NCBI GenBank assembly: GCA_017476665.1
Contig: JAFUZJ010000067.1
Location: 1 to 61,946 of the forward strand
DNA: 61,946 nt
Direction of reading: 5' to 3'
Origin: Lachnospiraceae bacterium
GTDB lineage: Bacteria > Bacillota > Clostridia > Lachnospirales > Lachnospiraceae
Below are positions 16,057 to 26,700 of this stretch, in pieces (the first letter of the stretch is position 1; every line of letters begins with the position of its first letter). A program made the translations under genes and the position numbers. The notes beneath the pieces were generated by a model. The model saw nothing but the letters and a program-made list of their open reading frames with translations, did no database searches and was not told the DNA's origin.

Positions 16057-16075
16057 CCCCGCCGAAAGGGCAGGG
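16057..16075 (-). terminator. Terminator of the galactoside operon
   Basis: CCCTGCC pairs with GGCGGGG (7 bp, loop of 5) followed by six T on the minus strand (AAAAAA at 16051-16056 on the plus strand). It lies 12 nt after the CPBP gene stop. Confidence 0.9.
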
Positions 16076-16087
16076 TCTTGTAGAATA

Positions 16088-16972
16088 CTAACAGGCGTTT
16101 TTCCACTCCATTTTCCTCCCGATCACTGCCGTCACCGCGCCAAACACCACCGCCATCAGCGCATACACGATCACATACTCGAACGGATCGAGCAGACTGC
16201 CGATAACCGTACCCAGGAGATTGTTCAGCATATGGCAGATCATGCAGGGTACCACGGAATTGTACCGATACCCTACATACGCCCAGAAAAGTCCCATGGG
16301 CAGCACATAGACCCCCTGAATGATGTTCATGTGGAACAGACCGAAAAGCAGTGCGCTCAGGATCATGCAGCCCACGATACCATGGACCCGTTTGGAATGC
16401 TGCAGGATGATCCCCCGCATGACCAGTTCCTCATGAATCGGCGCCAGTAGGACCACTGCCATCATTCCGATGAATGCGTCCCCTCCCAGCATCAGATCCA
16501 TATTTTCCTCCAACGCCTGCGCCGTGCCCGGAAACAGCAGGCTGATCCCGACCTGAAGCAAAGCCGCCACGGAAAAGCAGGCCAGACTTCCCATCAGCAG
16601 GAAAAGAACACTCTTTCCACGCTTCAGCGCGGGCCACACGGACCGGTAACATCCCGCCTTTTTGGCTTTGCGTACATACCCAAAATAGTACCAGATGCCT
16701 GCCACAGTGATCCCTACGATCACGTAGATCAGTTCCAGGTAAGTCATAAGCGAAGATGTAGAGATATATTCCGTGTATTTCTCCATGTACACGGTCATAC
16801 TGTCCTTATTTTCCAGATAAATCTTAACTGCTACCGGGATCATGCCGGCCACCACCACGCCAAACTGCAGTAATACCATTGCAACGACTACACCGAGGCA
16901 GAAAAAGAAATTGCCTACCTTGCCGGGTTTGCGCTCCGTTTTTTCCGCTTCCCGCATCACTTCACTGTCCAT
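16088..16972 (-). CDS. CPBP family intramembrane metalloprotease
   Basis: The 294-residue membrane protein has about 8 hydrophobic helices and the three CPBP (Abi/CAAX protease) motifs: EExxxR in IHEELVMRG, FxxxH in FGLFHMN, and HxxxN in ICHMLNNLL. The catalytic Glu pair and His residues are kept. In bacteria such proteins cleave membrane substrates or protect against self-made bacteriocins; the target here is unknown. It is the last gene after the alpha-galactosidase (42 nt gap) and may be co-transcribed with sugar genes without sharing their role. Confidence 0.9.
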   Translation of the reverse strand: MDSEVMREAEKTERKPGKVGNFFFCLGVVVAMVLLQFGVVVAGMIPVAVKIYLENKDSMTVYMEKYTEYISTSSLMTYLELIYVIVGITVAGIWYYFGYVRKAKKAGCYRSVWPALKRGKSVLFLLMGSLACFSVAALLQVGISLLFPGTAQALEENMDLMLGGDAFIGMMAVVLLAPIHEELVMRGIILQHSKRVHGIVGCMILSALLFGLFHMNIIQGVYVLPMGLFWAYVGYRYNSVVPCMICHMLNNLLGTVIGSLLDPFEYVIVYALMAVVFGAVTAVIGRKMEWKNAC

Positions 16973-17014
16973 GTCACATACCTCTTTCCACTGTTATTCT
17001 GTTCTATTTCCGTT

Positions 17015-19399
17015 TTATTCCCGCACCTGCTCCATCACAAACAGCTTCGCGGAAAAATCCTGGTCATAGCGCACATTCTCATTGTACCCTGTGCCGGAAT
17101 AATTCTGTTTCAATTGCACACCCGCATCACACAACAGGCTCCCGTATGCGGTATAATCCTCCTTCTCCGCAGGGAGCTTGACCTTTTTCGCCACAAGGTT
17201 CTGCAGCAATGAATCCGGCCGGATATGGATCGGCGCCACCGTGTTTACTAGGTCGCCGAAATCCCGGATATCATAGGGCGCTTCCCGGTTTGTGAAGTGA
17301 TACCTTGCATCCGCAAGCAATCCCTTAGGATGATACACCGCGCTCTGTGTATTCGGCGTCACCAGCTTTTTTAACATCATTCCCACCGCCTCGGCGCCGT
17401 CCTCGGATACCATGGTCCACTCCACCAGATTGCCGTTGCCGCCCCGATAAAACCGGCCATGCTGCATCAGGCTGCGGTATTTTTTATAAAAAGCAATATC
17501 CGCCTTCACTTCCTCCATCTGCTCCCTGGTAAGATCACAGAAATTGCACTCATACCCCAGACTGCCAAACGCTGCCACCGCAAAGCGGGTCTTCATCGGT
17601 GTCCGACGCAGGGTCTGATGATTCGGACTCGCGGACACGTGGGCGCCCACACATTCCGGCGGATATCCGTAGCTGTAGCCGGTCTGAATGTCCGCCCGGC
17701 AGATCGGATCGGTATTATCCGAACCCCAGATCTGCGGAAAATAGCACAGGATACCCAGATCAAACCGATTTCCGCCGGAGGCACAGCCTTCGAATAAAAT
17801 GTCCGGAAACCGCTCCGTCAATTTCCCCATAATCTCATAGAGCCCCAACACATACCGGTGCGCAATCTCTCCCATCTGCTCCGGGTATGACGTCTGCGAA
17901 AACACATCTGAGAAGATCCGATTCATGTCCCACTTCACATAAGAAATATTGGCAGAGGAAAAGACCTTTGTCATGGCCTCCAACACATACTCCCGGACTT
18001 CCTCTCTTGTCAGATCCAGGATCCGCTGGCTGCGCCCCTCGGAATGCGGTGTCTCAGGATTGCTCAGGCACCAGTCCGGATGCGCCTCATAGAGTCTGCT
18101 GTTTACATTCATCATCTCCGGCTCCACCCAGATGCCGAAGGAAAGTCCCAATGCATTGATCTTATCTGCCAGCCCCTTCAGACCGCCAGGAAGCTTTTTC
18201 TCATTGACCTCCCAATCCCCCAGGGATCTGGTATCGTCATCCCGTTCTCCGAACCAGCCGTCGTCCATGACAAAGAGTTCCACTCCTGCTTCCGCCGCCT
18301 TTTTCGCCAGCTTTAACAGTTTTCCTTCATCAAATTTAAAATAGGCCGCCTCCCAACTGTTTAAGAGAATGGGTCCGTCCTTCGCCTTCCAGTTTCCGCG
18401 AATGATATGTTCTCTGACAAAGGCATGAAAATGACTGCTCAGTCCGTTCCACCCCCGGTCCGAATAACTCATAACCGCCTCGGGCGCCTCAAAGGATTCC
18501 CCCGCATCCAACCGGTATCGGAACCCCTCGTCGTTGATCCCGCTCAGGATTCGTATTTTTCCAAAGGAATTGGCATCCACGATCTCCGCATGATTCCCAC
18601 TGTAGACCAGATTAAAGCCGTAGCACACCCCTGCATCCTCTGTGGTATTATGCTCCGTCACCATGAAAAACGGATTGGCGCGGCTGGAGCTTGTCCCCGT
18701 CACACTGCGGTTCACATGCATACCGTGTCCCAGCGGCACGCGATAGGGCTGCATTTCCCTGGCCCAGGCACCGTCAAAAAATATGGCGTCATAGGCACTT
18801 TCTGTCCCCGGCGCCAGATCCAGCTGCAGGCTGAGGAACCGTTCGATCACCGCATCTTCCTCGCTCTCATTGGTCAGATCCGCATACCGGGCGATCACAT
18901 CCTCCGCTTCAAACACGCTATAATACAGATCCATCCGGAACTGGTAATGGACTTCTTTTAAGACCAGATGGAGTGTTTCACAATTTCCGTTCCCGCCGGA
19001 TGTACCATCGCCGCCCACATAGGAACCGGGCAATGTCTTCCGCTCCGGTTTTCCCGGCTCCACCGTATAAGAATCAAACCGAAAATCCGATGTGCGCCCG
19101 CCGTCCCCATGGCAGATTGTCACAAGGGGCGACCGCAGATCCCCTTTTCCGTAGGAAGAAACCTCCAGACAGGTGTCCTCCATGGCAAACGCCGGGTGTT
19201 CCGCGTCGTATGCGATCGTATTGCCCGGCGCGAACTCCCGCTTGGGCAGAAGCACTTCCAGATCCAAAAAATCTTCCCGAAAGCGCAATTTTTTCCCGTA
19301 ATACAGATGCTCCAGCTGTCCTGTAGGCAGCACCCGGAACACATACCCGGTGGTATTTGTAGATAGAATAAATTCTTTGTTGGGAGTGACTGTTATCAT
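17015..19399 (-). CDS. GH36 alpha-galactosidase
   Basis: The enzyme hydrolyses terminal alpha-1,6-galactose from melibiose and raffinose-type sugars. The 794-residue protein has an N-terminal beta domain, then the (beta/alpha)8 barrel with DDGWFG, the nucleophile Asp in YVKWDMNR (about residue 490), and the acid/base Asp in GSDNTDPICR (about 562). No signal peptide is present, so it acts inside the cell on imported sugar. AGGAGG precedes the ATG by 5 nt. It follows the GPH symporter by 30 nt. Length and motifs match the long tetrameric GH36 enzymes of Firmicutes. Confidence 0.95.
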   Translation of the reverse strand: MITVTPNKEFILSTNTTGYVFRVLPTGQLEHLYYGKKLRFREDFLDLEVLLPKREFAPGNTIAYDAEHPAFAMEDTCLEVSSYGKGDLRSPLVTICHGDGGRTSDFRFDSYTVEPGKPERKTLPGSYVGGDGTSGGNGNCETLHLVLKEVHYQFRMDLYYSVFEAEDVIARYADLTNESEEDAVIERFLSLQLDLAPGTESAYDAIFFDGAWAREMQPYRVPLGHGMHVNRSVTGTSSSRANPFFMVTEHNTTEDAGVCYGFNLVYSGNHAEIVDANSFGKIRILSGINDEGFRYRLDAGESFEAPEAVMSYSDRGWNGLSSHFHAFVREHIIRGNWKAKDGPILLNSWEAAYFKFDEGKLLKLAKKAAEAGVELFVMDDGWFGERDDDTRSLGDWEVNEKKLPGGLKGLADKINALGLSFGIWVEPEMMNVNSRLYEAHPDWCLSNPETPHSEGRSQRILDLTREEVREYVLEAMTKVFSSANISYVKWDMNRIFSDVFSQTSYPEQMGEIAHRYVLGLYEIMGKLTERFPDILFEGCASGGNRFDLGILCYFPQIWGSDNTDPICRADIQTGYSYGYPPECVGAHVSASPNHQTLRRTPMKTRFAVAAFGSLGYECNFCDLTREQMEEVKADIAFYKKYRSLMQHGRFYRGGNGNLVEWTMVSEDGAEAVGMMLKKLVTPNTQSAVYHPKGLLADARYHFTNREAPYDIRDFGDLVNTVAPIHIRPDSLLQNLVAKKVKLPAEKEDYTAYGSLLCDAGVQLKQNYSGTGYNENVRYDQDFSAKLFVMEQVRE

Positions 19400-19429
19400 A
19401 CGCGCCTCCTGTCATACAGCGTGTTGGGG

Positions 19430-21283
19430 TTAATCTGTTGCGGATCTCTGCTCCGCCAGCTGCGCGGAAATCTCCGCCAACTTCTCATCGTTCAGGCTGT
19501 ATTTTTTGCGGAATACCAGCAATGCCACCGCCAATACGCCCACCGGCAGCACCGTCATCACAAATCGCAGCCCAATCACCGAACTGTTCGAAACCACGGT
19601 GGCACCGTTTCTTATGATCTCATCAATGGATGCCAGCAGCCCCTTCACCAAGCTGCCGTCAACCGCCCCATAAGAGTTTCCGGACTCGCTGATATGGAAC
19701 ACGGAAAGGCTGATGGATGCCGCTAGCGCCGCGATCCCGGAAGCCAGCTTCACCACAAAAGTCTGCATGGAAAAGATCACCGACTCATCCCGGCGGTGAT
19801 TCTTCAACTCACCATAATCTACCGTATTGGCTAAGAAGATCGTCACCAGCACATTCAGGATACCCACCGCACCCATGATAAAGAATCCGGGTACCAGGAA
19901 CGGATACACCACATCGGTTCCCGCAAGCGCCATCACCAACAGGATGACATATCCGCCGATGGCGGAGGCAATACAGAGATAAAAAATCTGAATGGTGTCA
20001 AAAAATTTCCGCAGGATCGGGAAGAAAAGCATCATGGCCAGGATCTGGATCCCGCCGCTGAACGTATTGAACAGCGTGTAATTCGCCTGCCAGTTTGCCC
20101 CGCCCAGATCATATTTGAAGAAATAAATCAGCAGATTGGAGGTCACATACACCGCGGAGTTCACCAACACGATCGTGATCACCATTGCCATCGCCTGATC
20201 GTTTTGCAGCAGCGCCTTAAACATATCGCCCACCTTGGCAGTCTGCACATCCACGGTGGATTTCTCCTTGATCAGGGTACAGGTCACCAGGGTAAACACA
20301 ATAAACAGCACCGCCACGACCAGCGAGAAATACTTGAAACCCAGCCGCTCCACCTCCTTGGTGGAGGAAAGGCTGCCGCTCACTGCCACACTTGCCGATC
20401 CGGTCTCCGATGTCGCTGCTCCGAATGCCGCTGCATAGGATTCTTCCGGAAGATACAGCGCCAACACATGATTGTACGCATCGGACAGCTCCGGATCAAA
20501 CGCAAAATTCATGGAACTGTTGTCATTGTTAAAAACGGTATCACCGATGGTGATCTCATATTTACAATTGCTCTCTGAAAAAGAGAGCGCATGGGTAAAC
20601 TGTGTGCGGTCTGCCGTGATCTGCAGAGAGGTCACCGCTCCGGCATCGCTCCCAAGCGTCTTCACATTTCCAGTTGCCGCTCCCGTTTCATCCATCTCCA
20701 CCAGATAGGTCACCACACTGTCAAAGCTCCGGGTCTGATTATCCGTGCTCTTCCCCACGGCCGCGTTCCCTAACGCCGACACCGCCAGCACCGTAATGAT
20801 GGTGACAATGGCCGAACCCACACCGGCACAGGTACGCCCCAGAGCCGACATATTTTCCCGCTCTTTACCGCCCTCAGTAAACGCCGGTACCATGGACCAG
20901 AACGGAATATCCATCATCGTATAGGTCACGCCCCAGAGGATATAAAATGCCGCCGCGTATGCCACCAGACCGCTGCCGGTCAGCGCAGGCGGTGCCGCAA
21001 ACATCAGGAAAAGCACAATGGCATTCGTCACCGTTCCAATGAACAGCCAGGGTCTGAATTTTCCCCACCTGGTCTTGGTCTTTGCCACCAACACCCCCAT
21101 CAGCGGATCGTTGAACGCGTCAAACACCCGCGCGATCAGCAGAATGATACCCATGATCCAGGCGGATACCCCCATGATATCCTGATAATAATACAGAATA
21201 TAGCTTGCGGAAAGCATGTAGACCATGTCTTTTCCCACTGCTCCCAGCCCGTAGGCAAATTTTTCCTTTTTCCCCAGTTTCAT
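19430..21283 (-). CDS. GPH-family sugar:cation symporter with an inserted domain
   Basis: Member of the glycoside-pentoside-hexuronide (MelB-like) family of the MFS. Seen: N-terminal YGLGAVGKDMVYMLSASYILYYYQD, the cation-site region RVFDAFNDPLMG, WGKFRPW, and the loop NHRRDESVIFSMQTF in the second half. Typical members have about 450-500 residues; this one has 617. The extra length is a mostly hydrophilic segment of about 130 residues (about 170-310: VGKSTDNQTRSFDSVV through SLSSTKEVERLG) between hydrophobic helices. It is flanked by beta- and alpha-galactosidase genes, so galactosides are the likely cargo. Confidence 0.9.
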   Translation of the reverse strand: MKLGKKEKFAYGLGAVGKDMVYMLSASYILYYYQDIMGVSAWIMGIILLIARVFDAFNDPLMGVLVAKTKTRWGKFRPWLFIGTVTNAIVLFLMFAAPPALTGSGLVAYAAAFYILWGVTYTMMDIPFWSMVPAFTEGGKERENMSALGRTCAGVGSAIVTIITVLAVSALGNAAVGKSTDNQTRSFDSVVTYLVEMDETGAATGNVKTLGSDAGAVTSLQITADRTQFTHALSFSESNCKYEITIGDTVFNNDNSSMNFAFDPELSDAYNHVLALYLPEESYAAAFGAATSETGSASVAVSGSLSSTKEVERLGFKYFSLVVAVLFIVFTLVTCTLIKEKSTVDVQTAKVGDMFKALLQNDQAMAMVITIVLVNSAVYVTSNLLIYFFKYDLGGANWQANYTLFNTFSGGIQILAMMLFFPILRKFFDTIQIFYLCIASAIGGYVILLVMALAGTDVVYPFLVPGFFIMGAVGILNVLVTIFLANTVDYGELKNHRRDESVIFSMQTFVVKLASGIAALAASISLSVFHISESGNSYGAVDGSLVKGLLASIDEIIRNGATVVSNSSVIGLRFVMTVLPVGVLAVALLVFRKKYSLNDEKLAEISAQLAEQRSATD

Positions 21284-21293
21284 AAGCTACCCC

Positions 21294-23687
21294 CTACGCC
21301 TCTCCCAAAATTTCCGTCTGAAACTCCACACAGCCCAGCAGATTGCCTGCCCCGTCCGTCACCCTCAGCTCCGCTTTGCCGCTCTCACCGACGGTACGCA
21401 CATAGGTACCGCCCATGCCGCCGCTCAGCCCGATCACAGCCGGGCCGATGAGCTCCGCCGCGCCCGTCAGCTGCAATACCAGCGGATCGTTGTAATAGTT
21501 CAAAAGGTTGCCGTTCTCGTCCACAGCCCGGAAACGGATACAGGCCACATCGTAGGTATGTGTCTCCTGTAACGTCGTATGATCTGCCAGAATCTGCAGA
21601 TTCACTTTGGTCATCGGCGCTTTCCGCAGCTCCTTGACCACCTTGCCGTCTTTGACAGCTTCAAAGCGATAGGTCGTCGCCGCGCCGCCCCAGTCGCCGA
21701 TATATTTGTTGTAAAGCGTCACGGCGTCATCCATCTTCATGTGATAGACCGCCATCAGTTTCAATGCTTTCAGATAGGTGGTCCTGGACATCTTATACAG
21801 TCCGAATTTTGCCACCTCATTCAGGATCTCCTTCACATCCTTTGCCTGTGCGGCAGGCATGTTTTCCCCTTTTTCCAGCAGATCGCCAATATAGTCGTCA
21901 ATGCGGATCGGCGGATTCTTCAGATAAGGAAATTGTGTGGCTTCATGCCGGTACTCTTTGATCAGATGATCGTTTTTGTACATCCGTACACTGTCGGCAT
22001 TGGTGAAGATATAAGTTTCGTTGCGGTTACAGCCCGGATGTTCCCCGATATCCATGGAGGAAGACAGTTCCAACACCGGTACTTCATCCTGCATTTCCGC
22101 ATAAACATAAGCTGCCAGTTTCTCATTGCGGAACATATCCATCACGCCGTGATAGCAGATCCGATCCCCGCTGCCGAAATCCTTGTGCGTATTGTAGTCA
22201 AACATGCACCAGCCAAAGCTTCCGGCAATATCGGTCTGCTTCCCCACTTCATTCAGCACGTTGGCATGGCGGATCGCATCCTCCAGCCTGTGCTCCTCCC
22301 AGTCAAAAGCCTTGGTGGGAAACATGTGTCCCATGTACTCACTGATGAGATAGGCCTTTCCCATGTCGGAAGTGACCGCACTCTTTTTGTCACAACCCTG
22401 ATTGTCTCCGCTGTGCACAAAGTCATTGTAGGTATAAACATCCTCGAAAAGATGGGATTTTTTGTAACAGCGCACACCGCCGGTCTGTCTGGTGGGATCC
22501 AGCACCCGAGCCGCTTTATTGGTGCGTCTGTAGAAGGCGTCGTCATCCACAGATTCATTGATCCGCACGCCCCAAAGGATGATGGATGTATGGTTGCGAT
22601 ACTGTCTGACCATATCCTTCACGTTCTGTACGGCCCTGTCCTTCCAGGCATCGTCTCCAATGTGCTGCCAGCCGGGCAGTTCCGTAAATACCAGCAATCC
22701 CAGTTCATCGCAGGCATCCAGGAAATAATGAGACTGCGGATAATGTGATGTGCGGACCGCATTCAGGCCCAATTCCTTCTTCAGCAGAATCGCGTCGTTC
22801 CGCTGAGGATTTTCCGGCATGGCGTAACCCACATAAGGATAACTCTGGTGGCGGTTCAAACCACGGATCTTGTATTTTTTACCGTTTAAATAAAATCCGT
22901 CCGCCCGGAAGATTGCCGTGCGGAAACCGAACCTCACCCATTTTTCGTCCAGTATGGTGTCTCCGCTCTTTAACAGCACGCGGAGCAGATAAAGATTCGG
23001 GGTCTCCGGCGACCAGACCGCCACATCTTTCATGGAATAATAGAACAGCATGTTGTTTTTGTTGCCCGACGGTGCAAAGACGGTCTGTCCCAGCGTTGTC
23101 TTAACCCCTTGATCCTGCACGCCTCCTTTTTCAACCGGATACACCTCGCTCACCAGCGTCATCCCCAATGCCGGTTTCGTGGCGGAGATCTGCAGTCGGA
23201 TCTCTCCCCGCATATTGCCGCTCACAAACACATCGCGAATGTGTGCTTTTTCTTTCACTTCCAGATACACATCCCGATAGATTCCGCCATAGGTCATATA
23301 ATCGATCACAAAGCCAAAGGGCGGAATATTCTGATCTTCCCTGCTGTCGACCTTCACCATAATGCGGTTATCCGCATCGTAGGTCACATATTTTTCAAGG
23401 TTGACTGTAAATGCCGTATAACCGCAATGATGCTCCGCTGCCTTGTTTCCATTCACATATACCTCCGCAGAATGCGCAACCCCTTCGAAGGTCAAGAGCA
23501 GATCCTTTCCCTGCCACTCCTTCGGAACAGAAAGCACTCTGCAATAAGTGGCAACTTTCTGGTAGGCATGCTCATCAAAATAATGCAGCGGCGTTTCCTG
23601 CACCGTATGCGGCAGCCGCACCGGTGTATCTGCCGTAAAATCATCGCTATAGAACCAGTCCTGATCCAAATAAATTCTTTGTTGCAT
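21294..23687 (-). CDS. GH2 beta-galactosidase
   Basis: The start at 23687 (MQQRIYLDQDW) has AAGGGG 8 nt upstream; extending further adds 31 residues with no RBS. The 797-residue enzyme has the GH2 sugar-binding, Ig-like and barrel domains, the acid/base Glu in WGVRINES (about 379) and the nucleophile Glu in LISEYMGH (about 448), plus NRHQSYPYVGYAM and RTSHYPQS. No signal peptide is present, so it is intracellular. The substrate could be lactose or another beta-galactoside; family-level assignment to beta-glucuronidase or mannosidase is less likely but not excluded. It is 10 nt from the symporter gene, a typical uptake-plus-hydrolysis pair. Confidence 0.9.
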   Translation of the reverse strand: MQQRIYLDQDWFYSDDFTADTPVRLPHTVQETPLHYFDEHAYQKVATYCRVLSVPKEWQGKDLLLTFEGVAHSAEVYVNGNKAAEHHCGYTAFTVNLEKYVTYDADNRIMVKVDSREDQNIPPFGFVIDYMTYGGIYRDVYLEVKEKAHIRDVFVSGNMRGEIRLQISATKPALGMTLVSEVYPVEKGGVQDQGVKTTLGQTVFAPSGNKNNMLFYYSMKDVAVWSPETPNLYLLRVLLKSGDTILDEKWVRFGFRTAIFRADGFYLNGKKYKIRGLNRHQSYPYVGYAMPENPQRNDAILLKKELGLNAVRTSHYPQSHYFLDACDELGLLVFTELPGWQHIGDDAWKDRAVQNVKDMVRQYRNHTSIILWGVRINESVDDDAFYRRTNKAARVLDPTRQTGGVRCYKKSHLFEDVYTYNDFVHSGDNQGCDKKSAVTSDMGKAYLISEYMGHMFPTKAFDWEEHRLEDAIRHANVLNEVGKQTDIAGSFGWCMFDYNTHKDFGSGDRICYHGVMDMFRNEKLAAYVYAEMQDEVPVLELSSSMDIGEHPGCNRNETYIFTNADSVRMYKNDHLIKEYRHEATQFPYLKNPPIRIDDYIGDLLEKGENMPAAQAKDVKEILNEVAKFGLYKMSRTTYLKALKLMAVYHMKMDDAVTLYNKYIGDWGGAATTYRFEAVKDGKVVKELRKAPMTKVNLQILADHTTLQETHTYDVACIRFRAVDENGNLLNYYNDPLVLQLTGAAELIGPAVIGLSGGMGGTYVRTVGESGKAELRVTDGAGNLLGCVEFQTEILGEA

Positions 23688-23730
23688 CTGCAATACCCCT
23701 TCCCGTTTCCCCTTTGGTATTGATATGAAA

Positions 23731-23769
23731 CAAGGATTCCCCGCATATTTTACCGTCAGAGAATCCTTG
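23731..23769 (-). terminator. Hairpin between surface-protein and beta-galactosidase genes
   Basis: CAAGGATTC (23731-23739) and GAATCCTTG (23761-23769) form a perfect 9-bp inverted repeat with a 21-base loop, 30 nt past the surface-protein stop. The tail after it on the minus strand is TTTCATAT, a weak T tract. It may be a partial terminator, or an operator or RNA structure in front of the galactosidase operon. Confidence 0.5.
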
Positions 23770-23798
23770 CATTTCATCATTACTTACTATTTACCCTA

Positions 23799-26700
23799 TT
23801 ACTTCTCTTTTTTCCGCTTGGACATCACATAAGCGGCTGCTCCCATAAAGAGTGCTGCCAACGAACTGCCAAACAGATAGTCAGGAACATTGGTTTCTCC
23901 TGTCTTCAGAGACATCGCGCTCTCTGTGATTGTTCTGCGTGCACCGCCGGTCAGAGACTTCTTGGTCGTCGCTGTCACAGTCTCCTCCTGGAGTACAGGA
24001 GTTTCCGTCGGCACATTCGCCGGTGTTTCTTCATCATCGTCATCATCGTCATCCTTGGTCACGATCTTGGCAATGTGCTCCACAACCTGACTGACAACAA
24101 CTGTTTCCGTACCGACAATTCCGGTATCCACGGAATAACCATCCGGAACCTTTGTCACACGGATCTTGTAAGTGCCAAGAGCCGCTTTGTAATGGCCTTG
24201 CTCATCCTTTTCCAGATACTTGTTCACACGCCCGTTGCTGTCGGTAGTATAAGTCTTCACAGAACCGTCAGGCTCGGTCACCTCGACCGTTGCATCGGGC
24301 ACTGCTCCACCGGTCACTTTATCCAGAACCACGATCGTCAATCCACCGGTCTTCGTGTTGGTCTTGGCAATTGCCTCGGTCACCTTATCCTTTACCACCT
24401 CAACCGTTTGCTCCTTATTGATCGTTACCGTGTATTTGTCGTCAGGTACGCTCTTGACGCGAATTCTGTATGTTCCAAGATCTGTACCCGTCTTGTATTT
24501 GGTAACCTCTCCGTTTTCATCGGTGGTATACTCTTCTACCGAACCATCAGGCTTTGTTACCTCCACCACCGCACCAGGCACATTCTCCTCTGTCACCTCA
24601 TCTACGACTTTAATGGTCAGTCCACCGGTAACCTTGATGGGATCATTCTTGAAACAGATCTTGTCTTCCTCTGCGTTGTATTCACCGGGACCCTCAAGAA
24701 TTTCCGTAGAAGGATTTCCTTCAGCGTCAAAATTCAGTCTGAATTTCACAAGCGTCTCCGCTTTGGTATATCCTTCCGGAGCAACCGTCTCCTGAATTGC
24801 GTAATCACCTGCTTCCAGGGTAAAAGTATATACCTCTGTTTCAGAAGATTTCCAGCTGGTCAGTTCCTCCTGCGTATTGTCTGCTTTCATTTTATAAAGT
24901 ACCAGCTCTGCACCGGCAATCTCTTTCGAATTAAGGACATCCACCTTGGAGAAAGAAATCGGCTTCTTCTTCAGCGCATCCAACATGATCACTGTATTGT
25001 CCGTTACATATTGTCCGTCTACAATAACCTTACCGTCTGCTGTCACTTCAAAATCAATGGACTCCGCAATCTCATAATTATTCGGTGCCTGGGTTTCCGT
25101 CAAGGTATACTTACCCATCTTAAGCTTCAATGTCTTCAGTGTCCCGTCAGAGATCCATTTTTCGTAGAAACTGCCGCCGTCGGAGGATCTCACCTCCAAC
25201 TTTGCATTGACCAGCTCATCTCCGCCGCCCACGGCTTTTTTACTGATATTGACATCAAATTTATCCAGCTTATCAACCATGGTGACAATGTTACTCGTAG
25301 CCGTAGTACCGCCAATCTCTACGGAACCCGAAGTCGTTACCTCAAAGGTAATGGGATCTGCAATGGCATATCCGTTCGGCGCCTCTGTTTCACTCAAGGT
25401 ATACTTTCCTGCCGCCAGCTGAAGTACTCTGATGGAACCGTTTGAAACCCATGAGATTTCATAATTTCCACCATCTGCCGACTTCACCTGCAGCGTAGCG
25501 CCTGCAAGTTCCGCTGTGCGGCCCTCTGCCTGCTTGCTGATCACAACACTGTACTTCGAAGGACCGGTTCCTACAGTCGAATAGGTATTGATTACATTTG
25601 CGATCTTTCCACCGGATACCATCTTGATCTTCACGGAAACGTCACCGGTCACATCCAGATCAAATCCAGATACCTTCGCCTGTGTCTCATCCTCTTCGAT
25701 AACATAAATCTGCCCGATTTCCAAACCGGTCACATTCACAGCGCCCTCATCGCCGGTTGTCACATCAAAGTAATGCTTTGCCGTACCAAATGTTCCGGTT
25801 GTATCCTGCGCGTATCTGTTATCCGCATCCCTCACCGCCACTTTGTAGCTGGAAGGAAGCGTAGCACCGTCCGGATTTATCACCGTCTTCTTCAGGGTCA
25901 AAGTTGCCGTCTGCTTCGTATAGGAATTATTCACCGTCGCAGTCGCCGGCGTCGTGGAAATGCTGCCGGTCGCATTTGTGATGGATCCTTTCGCATAACC
26001 TGCCGCTATATCTGCAGCGCTTAAATCTGCCTCCTCCACGGTATAATTTGTACCGGTAACGACCTTACTGATTTCAACGGTTTCACCGGCTTTTACTCCG
26101 AAGGATTGTGCCGTCCCTGCAGTAAATACAGTCGCCGTCGTTGTTCCGTTCTGTTTCACATCATAGACGCCGGACTTGTCAAAGGTTACTTTCACTTCAT
26201 AGGACTTGGTCGCATCGTAATTCAATGCTGAAGTATCTCCGGTCATCTTCTTGGTGATCCGCAGAACGCCAGTCTCTGCCGCGGTATAAGTATTGTTTAC
26301 GGTTGCCGTAGCAAGTGTCGCTGAAATGGTTCCGCTTGCATGACTGATGCTTCCCTTACTATAACCAAGCGCAGTCTCCTCCGCACTCAGATCTGCTTCC
26401 GTCACTGTATACTGCACACCATTCGGAATATTGCCAATGACAACACTCGCACCGTTCTTTAACAGATAAGACTGTGCCACATCTTCTGCAAATCCGATCG
26501 CGCTTGTTGCGCCGTTATAAGTGACCTCATATGTTCCAGCCTTGCTAAAGCTTACGTTGACTGTATACTGCTTGGAATCGTCATAATTGGGGTCTGTCGT
26601 ATCCCCGCCCACGCTCTTTACTACCTTTAAACTGCCCGTTGCAGGAGCTGTGTAGGTATTCTTGACCGTAGCAGCTGCCGGAGTGGTTGAGATGGCTCCG

